DNA of 10,448 nucleotides from Roseiarcus sp049509635 (GTDB lineage Bacteria > Pseudomonadota > Alphaproteobacteria > Rhizobiales > Beijerinckiaceae): positions 1 to 10,448 of the forward strand of contig JBEKZS010000146.1 of NCBI GenBank assembly GCA_049509635.1, written 5' to 3'. The position numbers and the translations under genes are program-made. The stretch's first letter is position 1. Each line of letters opens with the position of its first letter. Shown one piece after another: positions 1 through 6,646 of the stretch. A model generated the notes under the pieces. It worked only from the letters and a program-made list of their open reading frames with translations. It ran no database searches and was not told where the DNA came from.

Positions 1-456
1 CACGACCTGATATTTCCCGTATTCGGGATCGGGATTGGCGGGAAACGCGAGCGGCCCGCCGGCGAGCTCGGCCTCTGCGCGCGCGATCTGGGCGTCGAGG
101 CTGTCGATCTGCTGCTTGAGCTGCAGGACGTCGGCGGCCGCGAAGGTCGAATCGAGCGTCGCCAGCAGCTGGCCCTTCTCGACGCGCTCGCCCTCCTTGA
201 CGTCGATGCTCTTGATGATCGACGCATCGAGCGCCTGGTAGATCGTCATCGGCTCCGAACTGATGATCCGGCCGGCGCTGCTGCTGACCGCGCGGTCGAC
301 GCGCGCGAAGGTCAGGAACAGGGCGATGGCGACCAGCAGCCCGAACAGGACGAATATCGTCATCCGCGCCGCGAGAGGTTCGGGCTCCTCGCGGACCGCG
401 GCGATCTCGGACTGGAAGCGTCGGACGGTGGCGAGCGCCGGGGGGTTAGGAGACAA
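1..456 (-). CDS. Type I secretion membrane-fusion protein (HlyD family), N-terminal part
   Basis: Periplasmic adaptor that would join the inner-membrane ABC exporter to an outer-membrane TolC-like channel. The visible 152 residues show a short cytoplasmic N-terminus, one transmembrane segment (about residues 33-51, reading TIFVLFGLLVAIALFLTFA) and then the typical HlyD start: a half-motif of the lipoyl-like domain (IIKSIDVKEGERVEKGQLLA) followed by an Ala/Gln/Leu-rich coiled-coil stretch (LKQQIDSLDAQIARAEAEL). The C-terminal part lies beyond the window. No ATG or GTG precedes the membrane segment in this frame. The TTG at 454-456 gives a normal N-terminus (MSPNPPALATV) and overlaps the end of the exporter gene by 11 bases, suggesting translational coupling. 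The next ATG (361-363) would start inside the membrane segment and is unlikely. The family call is firm; the start is inferred. Confidence 0.88.
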   Translation of the reverse strand, partial: MSPNPPALATVRRFQSEIAAVREEPEPLAARMTIFVLFGLLVAIALFLTFARVDRAVSSSAGRIISSEPMTIYQALDASIIKSIDVKEGERVEKGQLLATLDSTFAAADVLQLKQQIDSLDAQIARAEAELAGGPLAFPANPDPEYGKYQVV

Positions 457-2680
457 GGGACGGCCCCCGGGTCGCGGTGGCCGGCCGCGATGCGGCCGCG
501 ATATGGCGGTTCTGCTGGTTCCAGAGCCCGCTGTAGATTTCGCAGCGCTCGAGCAGCTCCCAGTGCTTGGCGATGTCGACCACCTTGCCGCGCTCGAGCA
601 CGAGAATGGCGTCCGAATTGACGAGCGACGACAGCCGGTGCGAGATCACGATGACGGTGCGCCCGCGCGCGATGCGCCGGATGTTCTCGTTGACGATCGC
701 CTCGCTGTCGGGATCGAGCGCGCTGGTCGCCTCGTCGAGAATCAGGATTCTCGGGTCGACGATGAGGGCCCGCGCGATCGCCAGCCGCTGGCGCTGACCG
801 CCCGAGAGATTCGGCGATCCCTCGTAGATGTGGGTCTCGTAGCCGCGCGGCAGCCGGTCGATGAATTCCTCGGCGCCGGCCAGACGCGCGGCGCGCACCA
901 CCTCGTCGAAGGTCGCGTGCGGCTTGGCGGCCGTGATGTTGTCGCGGATCGTGCCGCTGAACAGGAAATTCTCCTGCAGCACGACGCCGAGGCTGCGGCG
1001 CAGGTGGGTGACGTCGTATTCGCGGACGTCGACGCCGTCGATCTTGATGAGGCCCTCATATTCGGAATGCAGGCGCTGCAGCAGGCGCGTCACCGTCGTC
1101 TTGCCGGAACCGCTGCGCCCGACGATGCCGAGCGTCGCGCCGATCGGAACCTCGAACGAGACGCCGTCGAGCGCGGGATTGGTCGCGCCGCGGTACTTGA
1201 AACGGAGGTTGGCGAACTCGACCTGGCCCTTGAGCGGCGAGCGCACGCCGTGGCCGGCCGAGCCCTCCTCCTTGGGCTGGTTGACGAGGCCGCCCACGAT
1301 CGCCACCGCCGAGCGCGCCTCGTCGTACTGGTTGATCAGCTTGGCCATCTGCATGAGCGGCGCCGCGACGCGCTGGGTCAGCATCAGGAACGCGAACAGC
1401 GCCCCGATATAGACCGGGTCCTTGGTCGTGATCGCGAAATAGACGCCGAGCGCATAGGAGCCGGACACCGCCAGCCGCTCGAGCGGCCGCACGCCGGTCT
1501 GGATGACCGAGGCGACGAAGCCCTCGGACATTTTCAGCTTGGCGACCTTGGCGATGTGCACGTCCCATTGCTGGCGCTGACGGGTCTCCAGCGCGAGCGA
1601 CTTGATCGTCCGTATGCCCGCCAGCGTCTGGTAGAGGAAGGCGCCGCGCTGGGCTTCGGCGGCGATCACCCTGCCGCTGACCTTCTTGTAGGTCGGCAGC
1701 ATGACGAGCAGCCACATCACGATCAGGCCGCAGCAGGAGAGGACCACCGCGGTCAGCACCGGGCTGAAGAAGAACATCACCGGCAGGAAGACGACCAGGG
1801 TCATGGAATCGAGAATGGTCCCGAACAGCTGGCCGGCCAGGAATGTGCGGATTTTGAAGATCTCGTTCATATGGGCGCCGATCAGGCCGACCTGGGTGCG
1901 CTCGAAATAGTCGATCGGCAGCTTCAGCACCCGGTCGAACATGTATTCGGACAGGCGGACGTCGACCCGCGCGGTGACGATCAGCAGCAGGAACGATCGG
2001 AGATAGGAGAAGATCGCCTCGAAGACGATGACGACGCCCATCGCCAGGCACAGGACGACGAACGTGTTCATGCTGTCGTAATAGATGACCTTGTCCGACA
2101 TCAGCCGCACGAAGACGATCGGCGCGAGCGCGAATATGCTGAGCGCCATGGCGCACATGGAGAGATCGCGGACGAGCCGTCGCTCGCGGAAGATCAGCCC
2201 CACGATCAGCCCGACGCTGAACGGCTGCTCCTCGTCGACGATTCCGTAGTCGCGCCGCACGAGGACGACTTCGCCGGTCCAGGCCTCCTCGAAGCGGACC
2301 CTGTCGACGTGGAGCAGCACGCCGGTGTCCGCGTTCGGGTCCTGAAGGGCGACGCCGGGACTCGGCTCGCCGGCGTTCACGCTGACCAGCACCATGCTGG
2401 CGCCGCTCTTGAGGCCGACGATGACCGGCAGCGCCTTCCGCAGGTGGGTCAGCCCGCGCCAATCGAGCTTGACCGCCTTGGCCTTGAGCCCGGCCCGCCG
2501 GGCGCAGCGGACGATCTCCGCCGCGCCGACCTGCGCGCTCTTCAGCAGGTTGTCGGCGATGATCTGCGGAATCGTGAGATTGAGGCCGTGATGGCGGCCG
2601 ACGGCGATCAGGCATCCGAGCGCGCTCGATGTCGCGCCTTCGGGTTCCCCTGCGATCAGCGTCGAGTCGGCGTCGTCCAT
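446..2680 (-). CDS. Type I secretion ABC exporter with degenerate C39-like domain (HlyB/RtxB type)
   Basis: Inner-membrane ATPase/permease that would export the RTX protein encoded just upstream. Domains in order: a C39-peptidase-like domain (about 1-140), a six-helix ABC membrane domain (about 165-455) and a nucleotide-binding domain (about 485-720). Visible motifs: Walker A GRSGSGKT at 521-528, Q-loop Gln569, signature LSGGQ at 625-629, Walker B ILILDE at 645-650 and switch His681. The C39-like domain looks inactive. The usual catalytic Cys, four residues before the conserved Cys23, is Ser19, and the stretch PVIVGLKSGASMVLV lacks the catalytic His, while the Asp of LQDP (114) remains. That suits exporters of RTX proteins, which keep their C-terminal signal instead of having a Gly-Gly leader cut. 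Length 744 is slightly above the family norm (about 700) because of a C-terminal tail. A GGAG lies 7 bases before the ATG. It shares an operon with its neighbours: 145 bp after the RTX gene, overlapping the membrane-fusion gene. Confidence 0.95.
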   Translation of the reverse strand: MDDADSTLIAGEPEGATSSALGCLIAVGRHHGLNLTIPQIIADNLLKSAQVGAAEIVRCARRAGLKAKAVKLDWRGLTHLRKALPVIVGLKSGASMVLVSVNAGEPSPGVALQDPNADTGVLLHVDRVRFEEAWTGEVVLVRRDYGIVDEEQPFSVGLIVGLIFRERRLVRDLSMCAMALSIFALAPIVFVRLMSDKVIYYDSMNTFVVLCLAMGVVIVFEAIFSYLRSFLLLIVTARVDVRLSEYMFDRVLKLPIDYFERTQVGLIGAHMNEIFKIRTFLAGQLFGTILDSMTLVVFLPVMFFFSPVLTAVVLSCCGLIVMWLLVMLPTYKKVSGRVIAAEAQRGAFLYQTLAGIRTIKSLALETRQRQQWDVHIAKVAKLKMSEGFVASVIQTGVRPLERLAVSGSYALGVYFAITTKDPVYIGALFAFLMLTQRVAAPLMQMAKLINQYDEARSAVAIVGGLVNQPKEEGSAGHGVRSPLKGQVEFANLRFKYRGATNPALDGVSFEVPIGATLGIVGRSGSGKTTVTRLLQRLHSEYEGLIKIDGVDVREYDVTHLRRSLGVVLQENFLFSGTIRDNITAAKPHATFDEVVRAARLAGAEEFIDRLPRGYETHIYEGSPNLSGGQRQRLAIARALIVDPRILILDEATSALDPDSEAIVNENIRRIARGRTVIVISHRLSSLVNSDAILVLERGKVVDIAKHWELLERCEIYSGLWNQQNRHIAAASRPATATRGPSLVS

Positions 2681-2770
2681 GGAATGCTCCGGTAAGAATT
2701 GGCGGCCGGGGCGCCGATGGGGCGAGCCCCGGGCGCCGCACCCCGTTCGATCCGCGCGGACCGCAATGGC

Positions 2771-2803
2771 GAAGAGGTCGGAGCGATGCGCCCCGACCTC
2801 TTC
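2771..2803 (-). terminator. Hairpin between RTX gene and exporter gene; possible attenuator
   Basis: A perfect 11-bp inverted repeat (GAAGAGGTCGG at 2771-2781, CCGACCTCTTC at 2793-2803) with an 11-nt loop begins about 22 bases past the RTX stop codon and lies about 90 bases before the exporter start. No T-run follows on either strand, so it is not a canonical intrinsic terminator. By analogy with partial termination between cargo and exporter genes in haemolysin operons, it may lower exporter transcription or protect the 3' end of the cargo mRNA. That role is inferred; only the hairpin is seen. Confidence 0.55.
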
Positions 2804-2825
2804 CCGTCAGATTTGGCGACCGTCA

Positions 2826-5000
2826 TCAGATGTGGAGCGTGTCCCCGCCCTCGAAGTGGATCGTGCTGACGTTGCTCACGGTGTCGGTATGGCCGTTTCC
2901 GTTGAACGTGATCGTCGTCACCCCTTGCGTGTTGATGTTGATCGAGACGTTCGCCTCGTTGGCGTCGGTGAGGTTGACGACCCCGTCGCCCGAGGATCCC
3001 TGGATCACCGTGCCGTCGCCCGCCGTCGAGGCGAGGTCGAATGTCGTGGACGTCGAACCGCCGTAGAGCGTATCGACGCCGGTCCCCGCCTGGAGCGTGT
3101 CGGCGCCGGAGCCGCCGACCAGCACGGTATTGCCGGCGCCGCCCTCCAGCGTGTCGTTGCCGCTGCCGGCCCACAGCGTGTCGGATCCCGAACCGCCGAC
3201 CAGGAGCGCGCTGCTCGCGTCGCCGGCGAACAGCTTGGCGTCGCCCGACCCGCCGTATAGCGAGTCGGATCCGAAGCCGCCGAAGAGCGTGTCGGCGCCC
3301 GACCCTGCCTGGAGCGTGTCCGTGCCCGCGCCGGCCCAGAGCAGGTTGTTGCCCGCGGAGACCTCCAGCAGGGCGGAGCCGCTCTCCGAAGTCGAGCCGC
3401 TCATCGTCTCGGCGCCCGAGCCGCCGATCAGCGTGTCGGCGCCCGAGCCGGCGTGCATCGCGCCGCCGGCCGAGCCGCCGATCAGCGTGTCGCTGCCGGT
3501 TCCGCCCCAGAGCGTGTCATGGCCCGCCAGCGACTCGACCACCGTGTTGGCGCCCGAGCCCGCGTACATCGTCGCGGCGGCTCCCGAGGCGATCGAGCCA
3601 AAGATCGTATCGTCGCCGGTGCCGCCGACCAGCAGGTCATGACCCGAACCGGCCTGCAACGTATCGGCGCCAGTCCCGCCGTAGAGCGAATCGGAGCCCA
3701 AACCGCCGACGAGAACCGCGCTTGCGGCGTAGCCCGCCTTCAGCGTCGCGGCGCCGGAGGAGGAGGTCGAGCCGTAGAGCGAGTCTTGGCCGATGCCGCC
3801 GATCAGGGTGTCGAAGCCCGTCCCGGCCCGCAGCGTGTCCGTGCCGGCGCCGCCGAACAGCAGGTTGTTGCCCGTGGTGACCTCCAGCAGGGCGGAGCCG
3901 CTCGACGAGGTCGAGCCGCGCATCATCTCGTCGCCCGAGCCGCCGATCAGCGTGTCGTTGCCCGAGCCGGCGTACATCATGCCGGCGCCCGAGCCGCCGA
4001 TCAGCGTGTCGCTGCCGCTTCCGCCCCACATCGTGTCATTGCCTGCGAAGGACTGGATCAGCGTATTGGCGCCCGAACCGCCGTAGATCATCGCGGCGGC
4101 TCCCGCGGTGACCGAGCCATAGAGCGTGTCGTCGCCCATGCCGCCGACCAGGACGTCATGGCCCGAACCGGCCTGCAACGTATCGGCGCCAGACCCGCCG
4201 AAGAGCGAATCGGAGCCCGAGCCGCCGGCGAGATAGGCGGTGACGGCGGACCCGGCCACCAGCAAGGCGCCGCCGGTGGAGGCGGTCGAGCCATAGAGCG
4301 AGTCGTGGCCCGTGCCGCCGATCAGGATGTCGTGGCCCGTCCCGGCTTGCAGCGTGTCCGAGCCGGCGCCGGCGAGGAGCAGGTTGACGCCGGAAGCGAC
4401 CTCGAGCAGCGCGGCGCCGGTCGATGTGGTCGAACCGTAGAGCGTGTCGGCGCCCGAGCCGCCGTAGACCGAGTCGGCCCCGGAGCCCGCATGAAGCGCG
4501 CTATGGCCCGCGCCGCCGTAGAGCAGCGCGCTCGACGTGGTGACCGCAGAGCCCCAGAGCGTGTCGGCGCCCGATCCGCCGCGCAGCGTATCCGAGCCCG
4601 ACCCCGCGAACAATTGGTTGGCGCCCGAGCCGGCCTGCAGCGAGTCGTCCCCGATTCCGCCGTAGAGCGTGTCGGCTCCCCCGCCGCCGATCAGCGTGTC
4701 GCTGCCGGTGCCGCCATGCAGCGAGTCGGGGCCGGTCGCACTGGCCTGCAGCGCGTCCGTGCCCGACAGCGCGTAGAGATCGCCGCCGCTGCCCGGGCTC
4801 GCGCTGATCGAAACGTCGTAGACATTCGTCGAAGACACGGCGACCGTGCCCGCGGTCCCGATGCTGAGAAGCGCCTGCTCGTAAGCGGCCAAGTCCGGGC
4901 CGGTGAGGGTGAGCCCCTGGCCCGCCAGATAGCCGGCGAGGGCGGTCGGACTGCCCGCGTCGCTTTGGATCGTGCCGAGGTCGAGTGTATATTGGGCCAT
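2826..5000 (-). CDS. RTX-repeat (haemolysin-type calcium-binding) secreted protein, probable type I cargo
   Basis: A 724-residue protein, mostly RTX-like repeats, probably secreted by the adjacent type I system and folding into calcium-loaded beta-rolls outside the cell. After about 90 non-repeat residues come dozens of nonapeptide-type units such as GGTGSDTLI, GGSGADTLY and AGSGADTLQ, running to about residue 648. Interspersed Ser/Thr-rich linkers read STSSSGSALLEV. The final ~75 residues lack repeats and end in HFEGGDTLHI, a plausible uncleaved C-terminal secretion signal. No enzymatic domain is visible, so a structural, adhesive or matrix role is more likely than a protease or lipase. There is no Cys and only two Lys and three Arg; the protein is very acidic, as expected for calcium-dependent folding outside the cell. 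An AGAGGAA Shine-Dalgarno precedes the ATG. The gene lies 23 bp after the 325-aa gene and 145 bp before the exporter gene. Specific function is unknown. Confidence 0.9.
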   Translation of the reverse strand: MAQYTLDLGTIQSDAGSPTALAGYLAGQGLTLTGPDLAAYEQALLSIGTAGTVAVSSTNVYDVSISASPGSGGDLYALSGTDALQASATGPDSLHGGTGSDTLIGGGGADTLYGGIGDDSLQAGSGANQLFAGSGSDTLRGGSGADTLWGSAVTTSSALLYGGAGHSALHAGSGADSVYGGSGADTLYGSTTSTGAALLEVASGVNLLLAGAGSDTLQAGTGHDILIGGTGHDSLYGSTASTGGALLVAGSAVTAYLAGGSGSDSLFGGSGADTLQAGSGHDVLVGGMGDDTLYGSVTAGAAAMIYGGSGANTLIQSFAGNDTMWGGSGSDTLIGGSGAGMMYAGSGNDTLIGGSGDEMMRGSTSSSGSALLEVTTGNNLLFGGAGTDTLRAGTGFDTLIGGIGQDSLYGSTSSSGAATLKAGYAASAVLVGGLGSDSLYGGTGADTLQAGSGHDLLVGGTGDDTIFGSIASGAAATMYAGSGANTVVESLAGHDTLWGGTGSDTLIGGSAGGAMHAGSGADTLIGGSGAETMSGSTSESGSALLEVSAGNNLLWAGAGTDTLQAGSGADTLFGGFGSDSLYGGSGDAKLFAGDASSALLVGGSGSDTLWAGSGNDTLEGGAGNTVLVGGSGADTLQAGTGVDTLYGGSTSTTFDLASTAGDGTVIQGSSGDGVVNLTDANEANVSININTQGVTTITFNGNGHTDTVSNVSTIHFEGGDTLHI
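3396..4433 (-). repeat. 519-bp (173-residue) tandem super-repeat inside the RTX gene
   Basis: Two complete units (codons 190-362 and 363-535 of the RTX protein; 3915-4433 and 3396-3914) are followed by a partial third matching to about codon 583. The landmark ALLEV recurs exactly 173 residues apart (Leu198, Leu371, Leu544). DNA identity is high in places: the 20-mer CCGGCCTGCAACGTATCGGC occurs in both complete units 519 bases apart. Each unit contains a fixed series of nonapeptides and linkers (STSSSGSALLEV, LVGG-GD-DT, YAGSGANT, WGG-GSDTLIGGS), so the whole block was duplicated rather than single nonapeptides. Confidence 0.9.
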
Positions 5001-5023
5001 TGTTTAAGGTTCCTCTTTGACCG

Positions 5024-6001
5024 CTAGCTCAGAGCCCGTTCGCCGACTTCCGTCGACGCGGGGACGACATCCGGCCTGGACAACTGGCCGGATCGAAAAA
5101 CACGCACGCGACCGCCCCTGCGGGCGTCGCTGGTCTTGACGGGCGGGGCGAATCTGGCGGCCGGCTCGCGCACGGCCGCCGTCGCCTCGCGCAAGTCGAG
5201 CCGGAGCCCGACCAGCGGATCCGTGCCGCTGCGGCTGACGAACTGCAGTTCGCGGCTCGTCAGGGATTCGACGGCCGAACCGAGGAACAGCGCCTCGCCG
5301 AGCAGCGTATAGCGCTCGGCGTGCGCGCCGCCGAGCCGCAGGCGGACGCCGACGAGCGGCAGGCGGCGGCCGCGCGAACCGGCGAATTCCCCCGCCGAGA
5401 CGATCGCGGACCAGCGCCCGCCGGCGCCGACCGCGAGCACCTGATAGTCGAGCGTGACGCCGGCGGGCGGCGTCCAGTTGATCTGCAGACCCTCGACCGG
5501 CGCCGGCGCGGCGGGGCCGCCGATCCATTCGCCAGCCTCGACGAGCAGGTCGCCGCGGCGGGCGACATGCGCCATCACGCCGAAGCCGGAATAGGCGACC
5601 GGCGGCTCCTTGGCTTTCCTGGCGGCCGGCCGGCCGGAGGCGACGGCCTTCGGGGTCGCGGCGGGCTCGGCCGCGACCAGCGCCTCGGCGTCCTTCGTGG
5701 CGAGCGCTTCCATGCGGATGCTGGCGTCGAGATCGCCATCGAGCGCCCTTGTCGAGACGGTGACCTGGAGGCTGCCCTGGCCGGGCGCCACGATCACGAC
5801 GCATTCGCCCGGTTTGGAAAGGACCCCCTTGGCGCAACCGGGCGCCGAGATGATCTGGAAATCGGTTTCGCAACTGGGCGACGGACGAACGAATACCGAC
5901 GGCGCCTTTGCGGCGCGAGAGGACGCGTAGCGTACGACAAAGAGACCGATCTCAACCTCCAAAACCGCAACCCGCTCTTTGTGCGCCGAAGAAACCTGCA
6001 T
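5024..6001 (-). CDS. Protein with hydrophobic-W-like repeats, first gene of RTX secretion operon
   Basis: A 325-residue protein of unknown function, probably co-transcribed with the RTX gene 23 bp downstream. No signal peptide or membrane segment is evident. Residues 1-95 form one region with Cys44, Cys56 and Cys67. Residues 100-135 are an Ala/Pro/Lys-rich linker. Residues 137-270 contain three similar segments: GVMAHVARRGDLLVEAGEWI onward, DYQVLAV with RWSAIVSAGEFAGSRG, and GEALFLGSAV with SGTDPLVGLRLDL. These resemble the hydrophobic-W (ChW) pattern of an aromatic residue, 'V-x-x-GE-x-AGS-x-G' and a closing 'L-x-G-hydrophobic-x-hydrophobic'. That assignment is by eye and only moderately sure. 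The last ~50 residues are basic and disordered-looking. The ATG at 5999-6001 has GAGGA upstream, and a good promoter lies about 60 bp beyond. It may be a chaperone, a cargo partner or a second surface protein. A competing frame over the same DNA gives only Arg-rich nonsense. Confidence 0.75.
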   Translation of the reverse strand: MQVSSAHKERVAVLEVEIGLFVVRYASSRAAKAPSVFVRPSPSCETDFQIISAPGCAKGVLSKPGECVVIVAPGQGSLQVTVSTRALDGDLDASIRMEALATKDAEALVAAEPAATPKAVASGRPAARKAKEPPVAYSGFGVMAHVARRGDLLVEAGEWIGGPAAPAPVEGLQINWTPPAGVTLDYQVLAVGAGGRWSAIVSAGEFAGSRGRRLPLVGVRLRLGGAHAERYTLLGEALFLGSAVESLTSRELQFVSRSGTDPLVGLRLDLREATAAVREPAARFAPPVKTSDARRGGRVRVFRSGQLSRPDVVPASTEVGERALS

Positions 6002-6057
6002 ATCCCAACCGTCCTCGCAATTGCTTAATAAATCGCTCCCTAATATTGTTAAATCAC

Positions 6058-6086
6058 TTTAGACGGGAATACAGCACATGTGTCAA
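6058..6086 (-). promoter_or_regulatory. Sigma-70-like promoter of the RTX secretion operon
   Basis: On the minus strand a perfect TTGACA (6081-6086) is followed after exactly 17 bases by TCTAAA (6058-6063, four of six consensus matches). Transcription would begin near 6051, about 50 bases before the ATG at 6001. The site sits in the most AT-rich patch of the window. A-tracts just upstream (6102-6119, read as AAAAA and AAAAAA on this strand) could act as an UP-type element or a nucleoid-protein site. Only the sequence match is seen; activity is inferred. Confidence 0.55.
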
Positions 6087-6646
6087 GCGTGAATTAGCGG
6101 CCTTTTTTGGCGTTTTTCTTGGCGTTGCATTTCAATGACTTAGATGATCTTGCGGTCAATTTGAGGGAAATCGCGGCACGCTGTCGCAGCATTATCCTTT
6201 CGCGGTTGCGAGATAGAATATCACCGATTTCAACCGCTTGACCTGGATGCCGCATAGCTCGCCGCCCGGGGTCCGGATTCTTGCCCGCCGATGGCCTTTT
6301 CCCGACGCGACGGAAAATTTTTTTGCGCGCCGCGGCTCGAAAAGCAGGTTGGCAAGGAAACCTTCCCGGCTTGGCGGGGCGCCGACGAACGAGTCCGCCG
6401 CGCCGCCTGCTTCGGCCGGACCGCGCAACCGCGCGTGGCGGGCTCCCGTCCGCCGGGCGACGAAGCAGGAGCGCGGCCGGGGCCTTGCAATTTGCCCCGC
6501 CGCGCGTCTATTGCCCGCGTCGGCGCGCGGATTCGCCGGACGCGCGCAGCGCGCTTCGAGGGCTGCTTGGACCATTCGCCCCCGTCACCGGCCGCCGCAG
6601 GCGGCCTTCGTTCCCACTCTCGCGGCGGCGGCGCGCCGCGCCGGCG
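6087..6646. other. Non-coding stretch: AT-rich regulatory zone, then GC-rich arginase leader
   Basis: No convincing gene is visible: open frames here are Arg/Pro/Ala-rich and match nothing. The AT-rich part (to about 6240) holds a near-direct repeat (TTTTTTGGCGTT at 6103-6114, TTTTCTTGGCGTT at 6113-6125) and a 7-bp inverted repeat (GCGGTTG 6202-6208, CAACCGC 6231-6237). The GC-rich part holds a perfect 9-bp inverted repeat (CCTGCTTCG 6406-6414, CGAAGCAGG 6461-6469), a hairpin GGCCGCC-GCA-GGCGGCC at 6590-6606, GCGCGC-A-GCGCGC at 6542-6554 and a 12-bp palindrome at 6628-6639 that overlaps the expected ribosome-binding region. No clear plus-strand promoter was found. Confidence 0.5.

Noticed and set aside
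263..2695. Long plus-strand open frame (810 codons) opposite the ABC exporter
   Set aside because: It is the antisense of a gene with clear ABC motifs; the translation is Asp/Arg/His-rich with no family likeness. Long antisense frames are expected in GC-rich genes.
3060..4740. Regularly spaced repeats resembling a CRISPR array
   Set aside because: They are in-frame Gly-Asp-rich codon repeats of an RTX gene; there is no constant repeat with unique spacers and no cas gene.
3453..5027. Long plus-strand open frame (524 codons) opposite the RTX gene, with its own repeats
   Set aside because: The periodicity simply mirrors the RTX repeats on the other strand; composition is Arg/Ala-rich and no start context supports it.
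5004..5873. Alternative minus-strand frame (289 codons) overlapping the hydrophobic-W-like gene
   Set aside because: Extremely Arg/Gly-rich, typical of a shadow frame; the 5024-6001 frame has a balanced composition, internal repeats and a ribosome site.
6192..6575. 127-codon minus-strand open frame upstream of the secretion operon
   Set aside because: Arg/Ala-rich with no recognisable motif or ribosome site, and it lies in the probable arginase leader region; more likely a chance frame.
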